Shown one piece after another: positions 28,319 to 37,704 of a DNA stretch of 64,000 nt; the stretch's first letter is position 1; the number at the start of each line of letters is the position of its first letter. The notes beneath the pieces were generated by a model, which was not told where the DNA came from, searched no databases, and saw only the letters and a program-made list of their open reading frames with translations. The stretch comes from Zygosaccharomyces rouxii (taxonomy: Eukaryota > Ascomycota > Saccharomycetes > Saccharomycetales > Saccharomycetaceae), in contig NC_012995.1 in the NCBI RefSeq assembly GCF_000026365.1, positions 436,501-500,500 of the forward strand, in the 5' to 3' direction. A program made the translations under genes and the position numbers.

Positions 28319-29485
28319 ATGGATATGGATTTGGATGTACCCATGCATGATGCCATTGAGGACCAACAATTAGGTCCAACGCTAGACGAAGATAGAGAAA
28401 CTAACAGTGCTGATAACAGTGCTGGTAGTACGAATGCAGGAAATGTTGGTCAGACTCCTGGTTCATTAGAAATAGATGAAGTGGAAGACTTACACGATCC
28501 CGATTTCAAACCTGGTTCATCAGGTATAGCGGATCAAAAGTCGGCCAAACCATTGGAACTGACAAACTCAACTATTGACCAATTAGATAAATGGATCGAG
28601 TATTTGAGCAAATGTCAAGTTTTATCTGAAGAAGAAGTTGCACGTCTTTGTAAGATGGCAGTTGACGTTTTACAATTTGAAGAGAATGTTCAACCAATAA
28701 ATGTTCCAGTTACGATATGCGGTGATGTTCACGGTCAATTCCACGATTTGATAGAGTTGTTTAAGATTGGTGGGCCTTGTCCTGATACTAATTACCTTTT
28801 CATGGGGGATTACGTCGATAGGGGTTATTACTCAGTTGAAACGGTTTCACTTTTAGTTGCGATGAAGGTTCGTTATCCTCGTAGAATTACTATACTGAGG
28901 GGTAATCATGAATCAAGACAAATTACTCAAGTCTACGGATTTTATGATGAATGTCTACGGAAATACGGTAGTGCAACCGTTTGGAAAATGTTTACAGATC
29001 TTTTCGATTACTTCCCCATTACAGCTCTGGTAGATAATAAAATCTTTTGTCTACACGGTGGCCTTTCACCAATGGTAGAAACGGTAGATCAAGTTAGAGA
29101 ATTGAATAGGATACAGGAAGTTCCTCATGAAGGACCAATGTGTGATCTGCTTTGGTCTGATCCTGATGACAGAGGTGGTTGGGGCATTAGTCCCAGAGGT
29201 GCAGGTTTCACTTTTGGCCAAGATATTAGTGAACAATTTAACCATACAAACGATTTATCATTAATCGCAAGAGCTCATCAATTGGTAATGGAAGGTTATG
29301 CATGGTCTCATCAACAAAATGTTGTGACGATATTTTCTGCGCCAAATTATTGTTACAGGTGTGGTAATCAAGCTGCAATCATGGAAGTGGATGAGAACCA
29401 TAACAGACAATTTTTACAGTACGAGCCTTCAGTTAGACCTGGTGAACCAACTGTGAGTAGAAAGACCCCAGATTATTTCTTGTGA
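28319..29485 (+). CDS. PPH21: Protein phosphatase 2A catalytic subunit
   Basis: Catalytic subunit of PP2A, a Ser/Thr phosphatase that works with Tpd3 and Cdc55 or Rts1. 388 residues: an acidic, low-complexity N-terminal extension of about 75, then the PPP catalytic domain. Metal and catalytic motifs are [20 protein letters not shown] and RGNHESRQ, and the protein ends TPDYFL, the methylated PP2A C-terminus. The extension is slightly longer than in S. cerevisiae Pph21 (369) and Pph22 (377). Both neighbour sets (RDI1 of the YDL134 side, RBS1/UFD2 of the YDL188 side) lie to the right, so it is the single ancestral copy of the PPH21/PPH22 pair; the symbol is chosen from the pair. Confidence 0.95.
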   Translation: MDMDLDVPMHDAIEDQQLGPTLDEDRETNSADNSAGSTNAGNVGQTPGSLEIDEVEDLHDPDFKPGSSGIADQKSAKPLELTNSTIDQLDKWIEYLSKCQVLSEEEVARLCKMAVDVLQFEENVQPINVPVTICGDVHGQFHDLIELFKIGGPCPDTNYLFMGDYVDRGYYSVETVSLLVAMKVRYPRRITILRGNHESRQITQVYGFYDECLRKYGSATVWKMFTDLFDYFPITALVDNKIFCLHGGLSPMVETVDQVRELNRIQEVPHEGPMCDLLWSDPDDRGGWGISPRGAGFTFGQDISEQFNHTNDLSLIARAHQLVMEGYAWSHQQNVVTIFSAPNYCYRCGNQAAIMEVDENHNRQFLQYEPSVRPGEPTVSRKTPDYFL

Positions 29486-29717
29486 TATTTTGCCAGCATC
29501 TTTTCCATATTTCTCTTCCACCATTTTATTTTTAATTTGTTTTTTCTTACCGTTTTATCATTATCATTGTTATTATTATTGAACGAGAGTAAGGCTAAGA
29601 GTAAGAGAGTAAAATAAGGCTTCGATATACCAATTCATGTGTAACGTGCCTGGGATTATTATACAGGCGGTAGTAATTTTAAAATAAAAAAAAGCAAAAT
29701 TAATTCAGAGATATAAC

Positions 29718-30302
29718 TCACAATCGACTACTATTCTTGCGATAGCGATCTTGTGCAATGTTACAAAGTTCTTGCATTGCAGTACGCACTTCCTTGAACC
29801 AGTCATTTCCAGACGTAATTCTCGATTCCATAATTCTTATAATTTCCAACCGGGTCCTGCCATTGACAAACACTACAAACCTTAGTCCGGGGTAAACTTT
29901 CTCATATTCGTGGTTTAACTCAAGGAGTTTCTTTTGAATTTCTGGCGAATCTTGACTACTTTGTAGATTCTTCTGCTCCAGCATCGAGTGTGTAGAGAGC
30001 TGTTTCTTGGTTTCACCTAACCTTGGATGTGCATTCACTACATCTTCTAACAACTTTCTGCGGTTACCGGTGGAAGATGACGATGAACTGGCTTCCATTT
30101 CAACTTCAAGGCACACTTGTATAAGAGTTGATCTCACCAATTCGATAAATTCTTTGTAATTGTCCAATTCTCGGGCTCTTGGCATGAATCCATCGTCATC
30201 GACTGTCAGCCTGATTAAACCCTGGCAAGGTTCGAATAACTCATTCATTACCACCAATTGGTGGTCCTTGGAGGCATGGACAAAGTTCTGATACTGCATC
30301 AT
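29718..30302 (-). CDS. OHCU decarboxylase (UraD)-like protein
   Basis: 194-residue protein with the motifs of 2-oxo-4-hydroxy-4-carboxy-5-ureidoimidazoline decarboxylase, the third step from urate to S-allantoin. NAHPRLGE carries the catalytic histidine (about residue 92), LSTHSMLEQ carries the conserved Ser and Glu-Gln pair (about 106-110), and ELNHEYEKVYPGLRFVVFVNGR matches the family's N-x-Y-E...F-V-V-x-GR block. The C-terminal TAMQELCNIAQDRY helix also fits. The start is the ATG at 30300-30302, the first of two adjacent ATGs. S. cerevisiae uses allantoin but lacks the urate steps, so it has no counterpart. It is divergent from RDI1. The role is inferred from motifs; some fungal relatives are uncharacterised. 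Confidence 0.75.
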   Translation of the reverse strand: MMQYQNFVHASKDHQLVVMNELFEPCQGLIRLTVDDDGFMPRARELDNYKEFIELVRSTLIQVCLEVEMEASSSSSSTGNRRKLLEDVVNAHPRLGETKKQLSTHSMLEQKNLQSSQDSPEIQKKLLELNHEYEKVYPGLRFVVFVNGRTRLEIIRIMESRITSGNDWFKEVRTAMQELCNIAQDRYRKNSSRL

Positions 30303-30527
30303 GGTTTTATGAGTCAAGATGCTACCGATAAAGAGCTAAACAATTTACCATCTACTGCTTATATATATATTTTAGGACCTGGAACCCTTCATATTCGCAT
30401 TTCACCGGTTTTTGTTTGTTCAGTATCAACTAGCGTTTAAAAGGCTCGATCGATCTTGCTCTTTTACCACTTCTACAACATCTCATCGAACACACCAAGA
30501 GAGATATAAACACGTAGAAGTAGTACA

Positions 30528-31130
30528 ATGGACGAATCAGAATTTCAGGGCGTTAGTGATGAACCCACTAACGATCAATACAAGGTTTCAGCCAAGAAGA
30601 CCTTGGAAGAGTACAAGAACTTGGATGCTGAAGACGAATCATTAGCTAAATGGAAAGAATCTTTGGGTCTGAGTGCTGATGTCTTGCCATTGGAATATCC
30701 CGGTGATAAAAGGAAACTCGTCATCCAAAAGATTATGCTTTTGGTTGATACTGAACCCGAACCAATTGTGTTTGATTTAACCAATGAAACTACAATTAAA
30801 GAGCTGGCCTCGAAAAGGTACAAGATTAAAGAGAAATCCAATTACAAATTGCGCATTCAATTTAAAGTGCAACATGAAATTATTACTGGTATAAGATACG
30901 TCCAGTACATCAAGAAAGCGGGAATTGCCATTGACAAGATTGATGATCATTTAGGATCATATGCGCCAAACACAAAGACCAAACCCTTCTACGAAGTTGA
31001 ACTACCGGAATCTGAGGCCCCAAGTGGATTTTTAGCAAGAGGTAACTACAGCGCGGTTTCCAAATTCATTGATGACGACAATACGAACCACTTAACCTTG
31101 AACTGGGGGGTTGAAATTACCAAAAGGTAA
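30528..31130 (+). CDS. RDI1: Rho GDP-dissociation inhibitor
   Basis: Cytosolic RhoGDI that extracts Cdc42, Rho1 and Rho4 from membranes. 200 residues, like S. cerevisiae (202). The N-terminal regulatory arm includes YKVSAKKTLEEYKNLDAEDESLAKWKESLG, and the immunoglobulin-like fold includes KLRIQFKVQHEIITGIRYVQ, LGSYAP and the ending LTLNWGVEITKR, all typical of the family. It corresponds to YDL135C, the neighbour of PPH21 in S. cerevisiae. Confidence 0.96.
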   Translation: MDESEFQGVSDEPTNDQYKVSAKKTLEEYKNLDAEDESLAKWKESLGLSADVLPLEYPGDKRKLVIQKIMLLVDTEPEPIVFDLTNETTIKELASKRYKIKEKSNYKLRIQFKVQHEIITGIRYVQYIKKAGIAIDKIDDHLGSYAPNTKTKPFYEVELPESEAPSGFLARGNYSAVSKFIDDDNTNHLTLNWGVEITKR

Positions 31131-31237
31131 GGGAGAAGGAAAAGGTAACCACATTGAAGGGTTTGGGACATTTTCTCTTCCTTGTATTTTACTTTATCCA
31201 TCGTTATCATTATTTTATAAAACTATTAGACTTTTAA

Positions 31238-31238
<1 letters not shown>

Positions 31239-31274
<36 letters not shown>

Positions 31275-31285
31275 AAAAAAAAAAA
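31239..31285. repeat. Long poly-A tracts between convergent genes
   Basis: A run of 31 A (31239-31269), then GT, then 14 A (31272-31285) ends exactly at the RBS1 stop codon on the other strand. On that strand the stop is followed at once by T14 and T31. It lies in the shared 3' region of RDI1 and RBS1; its length may vary among strains. Confidence 0.7.
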
Positions 31286-32758
31286 TCATATAAGCTTTTG
31301 CATGTTCTCCGACAATTCATCAATTTCTGTAGCACCAGATTCCATCGTTGATGTAGAAGAATGACCTACGATTGTATCATCTTGGGAATTTTGTTTTTTT
31401 GAAGATCTTCTCGAGAAACTACTTCTCGAACTGTTTCTACTGTACTTTTGGTATCTCGGTCCATGAGATCTCTGTGGTGTCGAGAATTGTCTATACATCG
31501 TTGACGATGGTGGTGTAGGCGGAGGTGCTTGTGGTTGTCCATAGTGATATGGGAACGGGTATGTCATATACGGTCCTGGTGCTGGTGCTGAAGTTGGTGT
31601 TACACTTGCTTTTGGACCCATGGGACCAAATCCTGGTATTGGTTGATACATTACAGGTGCCATGTATCCATTGGCACCATCCACGGGGAAAGGTGCGGGA
31701 TACATGATCGGAAATTGAGACGGTGGCTGGCTTGTATTGGCGGCAGCCATGGGCGGTGTTGGATACATGAAATAGGGCATGTGGTATTGAGGGGTTGTAT
31801 TGGAAGAATTCCTTCTAGGATCGTTATCAAATGGATGGTGTTTCCTATGCCTTCTACCATTACCGTTTGCATTTCCATTGATATGACCATTCGTATAACC
31901 ATTAGTATAACCATTTGTGTTACCATTAGTATAACCACTAGCATAACCACTAACGTAATCTTGTTGGCGGTGTGGTACCGTTTGGGAATTTGGCTCGTTT
32001 TGTTGCGTTGTCGCCTGATCGTTAAACCTATATCGTGAAGTCTCAAATTGGTACGGCTGTGGTGAGTTATTATCCGATGTCCCATTCTCTTCCTCATTAT
32101 CGTTGTCGTTATCATCATCGTCATCACTGTTCTTCTTTGGTGTACTGAAAATTTCTTGCTTTCTCTGTTCGTATTGTTTTTCCTTTTCCAATCTCTGTTG
32201 TTCTAACGAAGCATTGGTATCTTCATCATTTTCTTTGTTATCAGCCCCTTGTTGTCCTGCTTCAGGTTTAATTACGTTATTATTATTGTTATTAGGAGTA
32301 TCAGTATTAGTATCACCAATTTTGTCTGACTGACTTTGGCCATCTCGCCTTTTCAAAATTCGATATCTTTTATTATTAGTAGTATTGCTGGCATTAGTAT
32401 TGGTACATCCGTAAGGACCCAATCCCATTGGTTGTAGATTTTGTAACAATGGCTTGCCTTGTATGTTTTCAAATCCGTCTCCTTTAAAGATAATAACACA
32501 GTTATCTTGAGTTCTCGCCAAGGCATGCTTTAAATTGTGGTATTCAGCCACTTGATGTGAAAGCAACCTATAGTAAGAATTCATAGGTCTCAATTCATAA
32601 GATTCCGCATTTGAAGCAACAAAAGAAGCTACTGAGTTTTCCAATTCAACGACAAATTGTCGATCGTGTGGCTTGTGGAAAAGTGCAGTGATCATTGCAG
32701 GTGTCAATCCTAAGCCTGTCAGGTCATTAAAACCACTTCCAGCAATACTACCCATCAT
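31286..32758 (-). CDS. RBS1: R3H/SUZ-domain RNA-binding protein Rbs1
   Basis: 490-residue protein. The N-terminal R3H-type domain (about 20-100) includes FVVELENSVASFV and NSYYRLLSHQVAEYHNLKH, followed by a SUZ-like stretch (KRRDGQSQSDK). The rest is low in complexity: Asn- and Asp-rich tracts, a repeated GY(T/A)NGNTNGYTNG region at about 275-300, and a Pro/Met/Tyr-rich C-terminal part. S. cerevisiae Rbs1 (457) has the same layout and takes part in RNA polymerase III assembly by binding mRNA 3' UTRs. Divergent from UFD2, as YDL189W and YDL190C are. Two adjacent ATGs are possible starts. Confidence 0.85.
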   Translation of the reverse strand: MMGSIAGSGFNDLTGLGLTPAMITALFHKPHDRQFVVELENSVASFVASNAESYELRPMNSYYRLLSHQVAEYHNLKHALARTQDNCVIIFKGDGFENIQGKPLLQNLQPMGLGPYGCTNTNASNTTNNKRYRILKRRDGQSQSDKIGDTNTDTPNNNNNNVIKPEAGQQGADNKENDEDTNASLEQQRLEKEKQYEQRKQEIFSTPKKNSDDDDDNDNDNEEENGTSDNNSPQPYQFETSRYRFNDQATTQQNEPNSQTVPHRQQDYVSGYASGYTNGNTNGYTNGYTNGHINGNANGNGRRHRKHHPFDNDPRRNSSNTTPQYHMPYFMYPTPPMAAANTSQPPSQFPIMYPAPFPVDGANGYMAPVMYQPIPGFGPMGPKASVTPTSAPAPGPYMTYPFPYHYGQPQAPPPTPPSSTMYRQFSTPQRSHGPRYQKYSRNSSRSSFSRRSSKKQNSQDDTIVGHSSTSTMESGATEIDELSENMQKLI

Positions 32759-33171
32759 TGTCTGGAAATATCAATCTCTAAAAATGCAAACAATATTCTT
32801 TCGACCTTTTTTGTCCAATCTCAACCGTTTCAATTCGAAGAAATTCGTAAGAGAAACAATTGAAATATCATCCAAGAACTAGCGACCGTCGATTGATCTT
32901 TGGTTAGATGTCGCTGGGCTACCGAAACCTCTGGTCGTATTTCAATGCTTTTATAGGCAACATTAATCCAGGTTCCTTTAATCATATGTTGATATCACTG
33001 CCCACGGAGCTGGATTCGGTTAAAGGCAACATAATAGGATTCTACCTTTAAATTAACTCTCAACAACTTGAAGGCGGAAGATAAGGAGATATTAGGTGGT
33101 ATCTGTGCCAGATTCTGTCCGTGTTGATCTGATTAAGCGTTTACTGTGCCCCCCTTCTTCTGTGAATAAAA
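32759..33171. other. Divergent RBS1/UFD2 promoter region
   Basis: 413 bases between divergent genes. I see no coding frame with protein-like character and no striking motif. Confidence 0.4.
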
Positions 33172-36042
33172 ATGTCGAGTATTGAAGACATTTTGCAAGT
33201 TACTTGTAACAATCAGGATACGAGAGGATACAGTTTAGTACAAACTGAAGATATCAGTGGTGATGGTGCGGGATCCTTGAGAGTGGAAGATGTAGATGCA
33301 GTCCTTTTATACCAGCTGATGGAGAATGAATCTCTTACAGAACCATTTGCATACTTAAACAGCTGTTTCCAAAGATGTCAGCAACAAAAAAGATTGAACA
33401 AGAACGGTAGTCCATCTTTGGGTGCTGTTTTCCAGGAAATTGATAGATTGGTCGTTGGATATGGTCTTGTAACCTTACAAGTGGAATGTTTTAGTCCGAA
33501 TGGTGATTTTATGTCATATGTTAAGCAAATTGTTAGTGATGTGGACAGATACATTGACTTCTTATCGCAGTTGATCCAAAGATCTATAGTGGAAGGAACA
33601 GTTATGGAACTTTTGGAGGGGTTTTTCCCCACGCTATTGAGATTTATGAGTCAGGAATTACAGTATTTTGATTTGAATGATTCTTCGATCTACAATGCGG
33701 TTTTAACACTTTTTGAAATGTTTGTCACTTTCAAGCCTATTGCCGCTGTTTTCACACAAGTAACCGGGTTTTTTGGCGATTATGATTGTAAACCCAACGA
33801 TTTCGAAAAGACAACGATTTTGGGTCCTATCTTAACTTTATCTCCTCTGAACCCCAATGTGGCATTGAGAAACTACGGTGAGAACTTGGAAAGAACTCAA
33901 CAGCAGAAAAACATCATTCATGAATCGTTACAGACAGAGCATAAAGTTGTGGTGGAAAGATTGTTCTTTATTCTCGATAAGCTCGTAAGAGGCTCCTCGA
34001 CTTCAAGGGAGGATATTATGGGTTATTTCTCCAGAATTGTCAATAAAAACCATTTGCGTAGAGGTGAACATGCAAACCAAAATACGTTGGCATCGAATGC
34101 ATTTATGACTAACATTACTTTGATTTTAATCAAATTTTCAGAACCATTTTTGGATGTTTCATTCAAAAGAATTGATAAGATCGATGTTAACTATTTTAAC
34201 AACTTAAATCTTTTCATTGACCTTTCAAGTGAAACTCGTGTCAATTCTGATTTCAAAGAAGCAGATGAATTTTACGATAAAAATAAGAAAGATGAAGATT
34301 GTAAACCAAATTTTATCTCTGATTGCTTTTTCCTAACAATGACTTATTTACATTATGGTATTGGCGGTACGTTGTTATACGATGAAAAGATTACGCCGCA
34401 GGTTAAAAGGTTAAAACAAGAGATCGACAGGATAAAGAAAGTTTCACAATCACAAGATATGTTTGCAACTTTTGCATCTGTACAATTGAAGCAGATGGAA
34501 AAATCCTTAAAGATTACTCAAAGTATCAAGGATGCCTTGCAGGGATTTTTCTCTCATAGATATTTACAGTTAGAGGTCTTTGATTTCATCTGTGGTGCCT
34601 CTGTGTTTTTGATGAGGGCTATTGATCCCGAGCATCTGTTCCCATCAAAATATTTCAAGTTACCTTTGATTCCAGATCAGGTTGGTGTGGAAAACGTGGA
34701 CAATGCAGATTATTTAAGAGCAAATGCTCCTATACCTTTCAAATATTATCCTGAATTTGTCATTGAAGGTCCTATCAACTATTCATTGTACATTTCTCAA
34801 TACAATACTTCCCCCATTTTCAGAAATCCACGCCTTTCATCCTTTGTCGAATTGGCAACTGCCATTTTACGTTGTCCCGAATTGGTATCTAATCCACATT
34901 TGAAAGGTAAACTGGTTCAATTACTGAGTGTCGGTGCCATGCCACTAACTGATGATTCGCCTGGATTCATGATGGACGTTTTTGAAAATGATACGTTTGT
35001 CTCTGATCATCTGTTGTATGCATTTCTCGATTTTTATGTCATTGTGGAAAAGACGGGGTCTTCTTCCCAGTTTTATGATAAATTCAATAGCAGATACAGC
35101 ATTTCAATTATTTTGGAACAGTTATATTATAGAATACCCAAATACAAGGCACAATTAATCTGGCAGGCAAATAACAATGCAGATTTCTTTGTTAGGTTTG
35201 TTGCTAGAATGTTAAACGATTTAACATTTTTATTAGACGAAGGTTTGGGTAATCTAGCTGAAGTGCATAACATCAGTATTGAATTAGAAAATAGGGCTAA
35301 AGGATTGCCACCAACAAGAGAAGAAGACGACCGTGAACTACGTTCTAAATATGCATCCGCAGAAAGGCAGGCTAAATCATCTTGTGGATTAGCAGATAAA
35401 TCGATTACACTTTTTGAACTTTACTCAAAGGATATTCCCAACGCATTTGTAACGCCTGAGATTGTTGATCGTTTGGCAAGTATGTTAGATCACAATTTGG
35501 GATCATTAGTGGGACCAAAATGTGGCAAATTAAAAGTTAAAGATCCTCAAAAATTCTCATTTAACCCTAAAAGATTACTCAAATCTTTGACTACGGTTTA
35601 CATCCATCTTGCTGATCAACAATCGTTTGTGTCTGCCGTCGCCAAGGATGGCAGATCATTCAGTAAGGAATTGTTTGAAAGGGCAGTTCACATTTTAGCT
35701 ATGAAGATTGGATTGGTTAGTGATGAATTTTGTCACAAATTATTAGAATTTGCTCAAAGAGCTGAGGAACAAAAGGCCGCCGAAGAAGCAGAAGATTTCG
35801 GATTCGATGAGGTTCCTGACGAATTCTTGGATCCACTTATGTTTACCATAATGAACGATCCAGTTATACTTCCTGCATCAAAAATGTCAATCGATAGATC
35901 TACAATTAAAGCTCATCTTTTGAGTGATTCTACGGATCCATTCAATAGAATGCCATTAAAGTTAGAACAAGTTACTCCTAATCATGAGTTAAAACGACAA
36001 ATTGAAGAGTTTAAACGTCAAAGGAAAGGAAACAACGTATGA
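33172..36042 (+). CDS. UFD2: Ubiquitin chain elongation factor (E4), U-box protein Ufd2
   Basis: E4 enzyme that extends short ubiquitin chains on Cdc48 substrates, in nucleus and cytosol. 956 residues, like S. cerevisiae (961). The long helical core region includes NPRLSSFVELATAILRCPELVSNPHL-type segments, and the C-terminal U-box (about 875-950) has the sequence DEFLDPLMFTIMNDPVILP, then SKMSIDRSTIKAHLLSDSTDPFNRMPL, the usual U-box signature without zinc ligands. Position next to RBS1 and RPL35 agrees with YDL190C. Confidence 0.96.
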   Translation: MSSIEDILQVTCNNQDTRGYSLVQTEDISGDGAGSLRVEDVDAVLLYQLMENESLTEPFAYLNSCFQRCQQQKRLNKNGSPSLGAVFQEIDRLVVGYGLVTLQVECFSPNGDFMSYVKQIVSDVDRYIDFLSQLIQRSIVEGTVMELLEGFFPTLLRFMSQELQYFDLNDSSIYNAVLTLFEMFVTFKPIAAVFTQVTGFFGDYDCKPNDFEKTTILGPILTLSPLNPNVALRNYGENLERTQQQKNIIHESLQTEHKVVVERLFFILDKLVRGSSTSREDIMGYFSRIVNKNHLRRGEHANQNTLASNAFMTNITLILIKFSEPFLDVSFKRIDKIDVNYFNNLNLFIDLSSETRVNSDFKEADEFYDKNKKDEDCKPNFISDCFFLTMTYLHYGIGGTLLYDEKITPQVKRLKQEIDRIKKVSQSQDMFATFASVQLKQMEKSLKITQSIKDALQGFFSHRYLQLEVFDFICGASVFLMRAIDPEHLFPSKYFKLPLIPDQVGVENVDNADYLRANAPIPFKYYPEFVIEGPINYSLYISQYNTSPIFRNPRLSSFVELATAILRCPELVSNPHLKGKLVQLLSVGAMPLTDDSPGFMMDVFENDTFVSDHLLYAFLDFYVIVEKTGSSSQFYDKFNSRYSISIILEQLYYRIPKYKAQLIWQANNNADFFVRFVARMLNDLTFLLDEGLGNLAEVHNISIELENRAKGLPPTREEDDRELRSKYASAERQAKSSCGLADKSITLFELYSKDIPNAFVTPEIVDRLASMLDHNLGSLVGPKCGKLKVKDPQKFSFNPKRLLKSLTTVYIHLADQQSFVSAVAKDGRSFSKELFERAVHILAMKIGLVSDEFCHKLLEFAQRAEEQKAAEEAEDFGFDEVPDEFLDPLMFTIMNDPVILPASKMSIDRSTIKAHLLSDSTDPFNRMPLKLEQVTPNHELKRQIEEFKRQRKGNNV

Positions 36043-36105
36043 TTGATTAGATTATACACTATATGTAAGAAAAAACTGAAAAATCCTTTATAAGCTCATT
36101 TTGAT

Positions 36106-36465
36106 TTAAGCTTTGATAGCGAATTTTCTTTGAGGGAAGTTGATTTCTCTCTTTCTTTGCTTGAGGGTAACTTGGGAAGCTTCGTGCTTAGTCAAAGCTC
36201 TTCTCAAAGCTCTAGTCTTCTTTGGTCTCAAATCCTTTGGTTGGAATTTCTTACCTTTGTACAATTGTCTAACGGCTTCTCTTTGTTGTTCGTTGATGAT
36301 AGTCAAGACACGGGCGATATCTCTTCTAACAGTCTTGATCTTTGGTAGAGATGGTCTTGACAATTTTTGAACCTTCAATTCGGCCAACTCCTTCTTCAAA
36401 TCGACCAATTGAGATTGAAGTTGCTCCTTGTTCTTAGTTCTTAGCTCGTAAGGTTTCACGCCGGC
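36106..36465 (-). CDS. RPL35A: 60S ribosomal protein L35 (uL29), exon 2
   Basis: Main exon of the ribosomal protein uL29 gene, a component of the polypeptide exit tunnel rim. With the one-codon first exon at 36544-36546 the protein has 120 residues, starting M-AGVKPYELRTKNKEQL. KKELAELKVQKLSRPSLPKI, EQQREAVRQLYKGKK and PQRKFAIKA at the end match the family. The stop is at 36106-36108. Codons are strongly biased. S. cerevisiae has two ohnologues, RPL35A (YDL191W) and RPL35B (YDL136W), both with an intron after the start codon. Here there is one gene, placed between UFD2 and ARF as on the YDL191 side. Confidence 0.95.
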   Translation of the reverse strand, partial: AGVKPYELRTKNKEQLQSQLVDLKKELAELKVQKLSRPSLPKIKTVRRDIARVLTIINEQQREAVRQLYKGKKFQPKDLRPKKTRALRRALTKHEASQVTLKQRKREINFPQRKFAIKA

Positions 36466-36543
36466 CTAATAAAAAATAACATAGTTAGTACTTCCACTCA
36501 CATTTAACTCCTATACTTTCATTCTAGCATTACTTTAACATAC
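36466..36543 (-). other. RPL35 intron
   Basis: 78-bp spliceosomal intron. The 5' splice site GTATGT follows the ATG directly, the branch site TACTAAC lies at 36484-36490 (minus strand), and the 3' site is TATTAG before GCCGGC. All three are canonical yeast signals. The branch-to-acceptor distance is short, about 18 bases. Confidence 0.93.
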
Positions 36544-36546
36544 CAT
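36544..36546 (-). CDS. RPL35A: RPL35 exon 1 (start codon only)
   Basis: The first coding exon is just the ATG, immediately followed by the GTATGT donor, the same arrangement as in S. cerevisiae RPL35 genes. Without it the downstream frame has no start near the conserved N-terminus. Confidence 0.9.
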
Positions 36547-36740
36547 CTCGATGCTTTGATTGATTAATACCTATATCACCAACGATTTGGAACAATTCAC
36601 CTGTGTTTAATCAAGTATACTTTGTCGAATGACAAAAGTTGAGTCGGGTCACTTCGCGATGAGTCGGTTGATGGAATGGAAAGACGAAAGAGAAAAAAAA
36701 AGATTTCGGATTCTTTGGGAGAAATTCTCCCGAAGTTTGT

Positions 36741-36794
36741 AAATGTGTGGGTTTACAAAAAGATGTAAGGTTGTTGTAGAGGATGTACGGAGTT
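36741..36794 (-). promoter_or_regulatory. Pair of Rap1-like sites upstream of RPL35
   Basis: Read on the minus strand, 36741-36754 is AAACCCACACATTT and 36781-36794 is AACTCCGTACATCC. Both lie close to the Rap1 consensus ACACCCRYACATYY, about 195-250 bp upstream of the RPL35 start and in the same orientation. Tandem Rap1 sites at this distance are the rule for ribosomal protein genes of this family of yeasts. Confidence 0.6.
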
Positions 36795-37158
36795 TGAAAA
36801 CAGTCAACTTTTCCCACAATCTATTTTCTTTGTTATTCATTATTCGGAGCTTACGGACCTTTTCGTGTAATACAGTAATAACAATGGTAGTAATAATATT
36901 GTATATTGTTATAGTATATTGCATACTTAATGATTCGTTACAATTACTTATGGCCTAATTCACAAAGATGGGGCTAGTAAAAAAAAATAGTAAAGAAATT
37001 AAATCCTAATTCAAGTTCAATTGGACTTAGATTTAGTTTAAAGAATAATTGTTGAGTAAAAAAAAGAATTCATTTTTTTCTTTTAAAACCGGTATCAACA
37101 GCTGCATGCAGTGCTTTCAAATACTTTCTTTTCTTTCTCTTCTTCCTTTTCAAATTGC
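36795..37158. other. AT-rich spacer between RPL35 promoter and ARF 3' end
   Basis: Over 360 bases, with poly-A and poly-T runs near 36980-37080 and pyrimidine-rich runs near 37120-37155. I see no gene. It holds the distal part of the RPL35 promoter and the ARF 3' flank. Confidence 0.4.
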
Positions 37159-37704
37159 TTAAGATTGGTTCTTCAAATTGTTACTTAGCCATTCCAAACC
37201 TTCGTAAAGACCTTCACCAGAAGTGGCACAGGTAGCTTGGATGAACCAAGGTCTGTTTCTGATAGAATGTAGACCTAATTTTTCGGTAATTTCTGCTGCA
37301 GACATAGCTTCTGGCAAATCTTGTTTGTTTGCAAAGACCAACCAGACGGCATTTCTCAATTCATCTTCATTCAACATTCTTTGCATAACTTCTCTTGCTT
37401 CAGTGATACGAGATCTATCGTTGGAATCGACAACGAAGATAACACCTTCTGTGTTTCTGTAGTAGTGTCTCCACAATGATCTAATTCTGTCTTGTCCACC
37501 CACATCCCAGACGGTAAAGGAAATGTTCTTGTATTGAACGGTTTCGACGTTGAAACCAATGGTTGGGATTGTTGTGATAACTTCACCCAACTTCAACTTA
37601 TAAAGAACAGTAGTCTTACCAGCACCATCAAGACCCACCATCAATATACGCATCTCTTTGTTACCAAAGAGGTTACTAAACAACTTTGATGCAAAAATAC
37701 CCAT
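37159..37704 (-). CDS. ARF1: ADP-ribosylation factor GTPase
   Basis: Small GTPase that recruits the COPI coat at the Golgi. 181 residues, the exact family length. It starts [19 protein letters not shown], with the myristoylation glycine at residue 2 and an amphipathic helix. GTP-binding motifs are GLDGAGKTT (P-loop), [12 protein letters not shown] (switch I), WDVGGQD (switch II), NKQD and the CATSGEG loop. Codon bias is strong. S. cerevisiae has ARF1 (YDL192W) and ARF2 (YDL137W); this single copy sits next to the single RPL35, as expected before duplication. Symbol chosen from the pair. Confidence 0.97.
   Translation of the reverse strand: MGIFASKLFSNLFGNKEMRILMVGLDGAGKTTVLYKLKLGEVITTIPTIGFNVETVQYKNISFTVWDVGGQDRIRSLWRHYYRNTEGVIFVVDSNDRSRITEAREVMQRMLNEDELRNAVWLVFANKQDLPEAMSAAEITEKLGLHSIRNRPWFIQATCATSGEGLYEGLEWLSNNLKNQS

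Noticed and set aside
31651..32127. 158-codon minus-strand frame inside RBS1
   Set aside because: Out-of-frame reading of a low-complexity coding region; the RBS1 frame has the conserved R3H domain.
36690..36740. Search for a point centromere (CDEI, AT-rich CDEII, CDEIII with TTTCCGAA)
   Set aside because: No CDEIII-like core was seen here or elsewhere next to a TCACGTG site; the TCACGTG cluster at 1342-1384 has no adjacent AT-rich CDEII/CDEIII.
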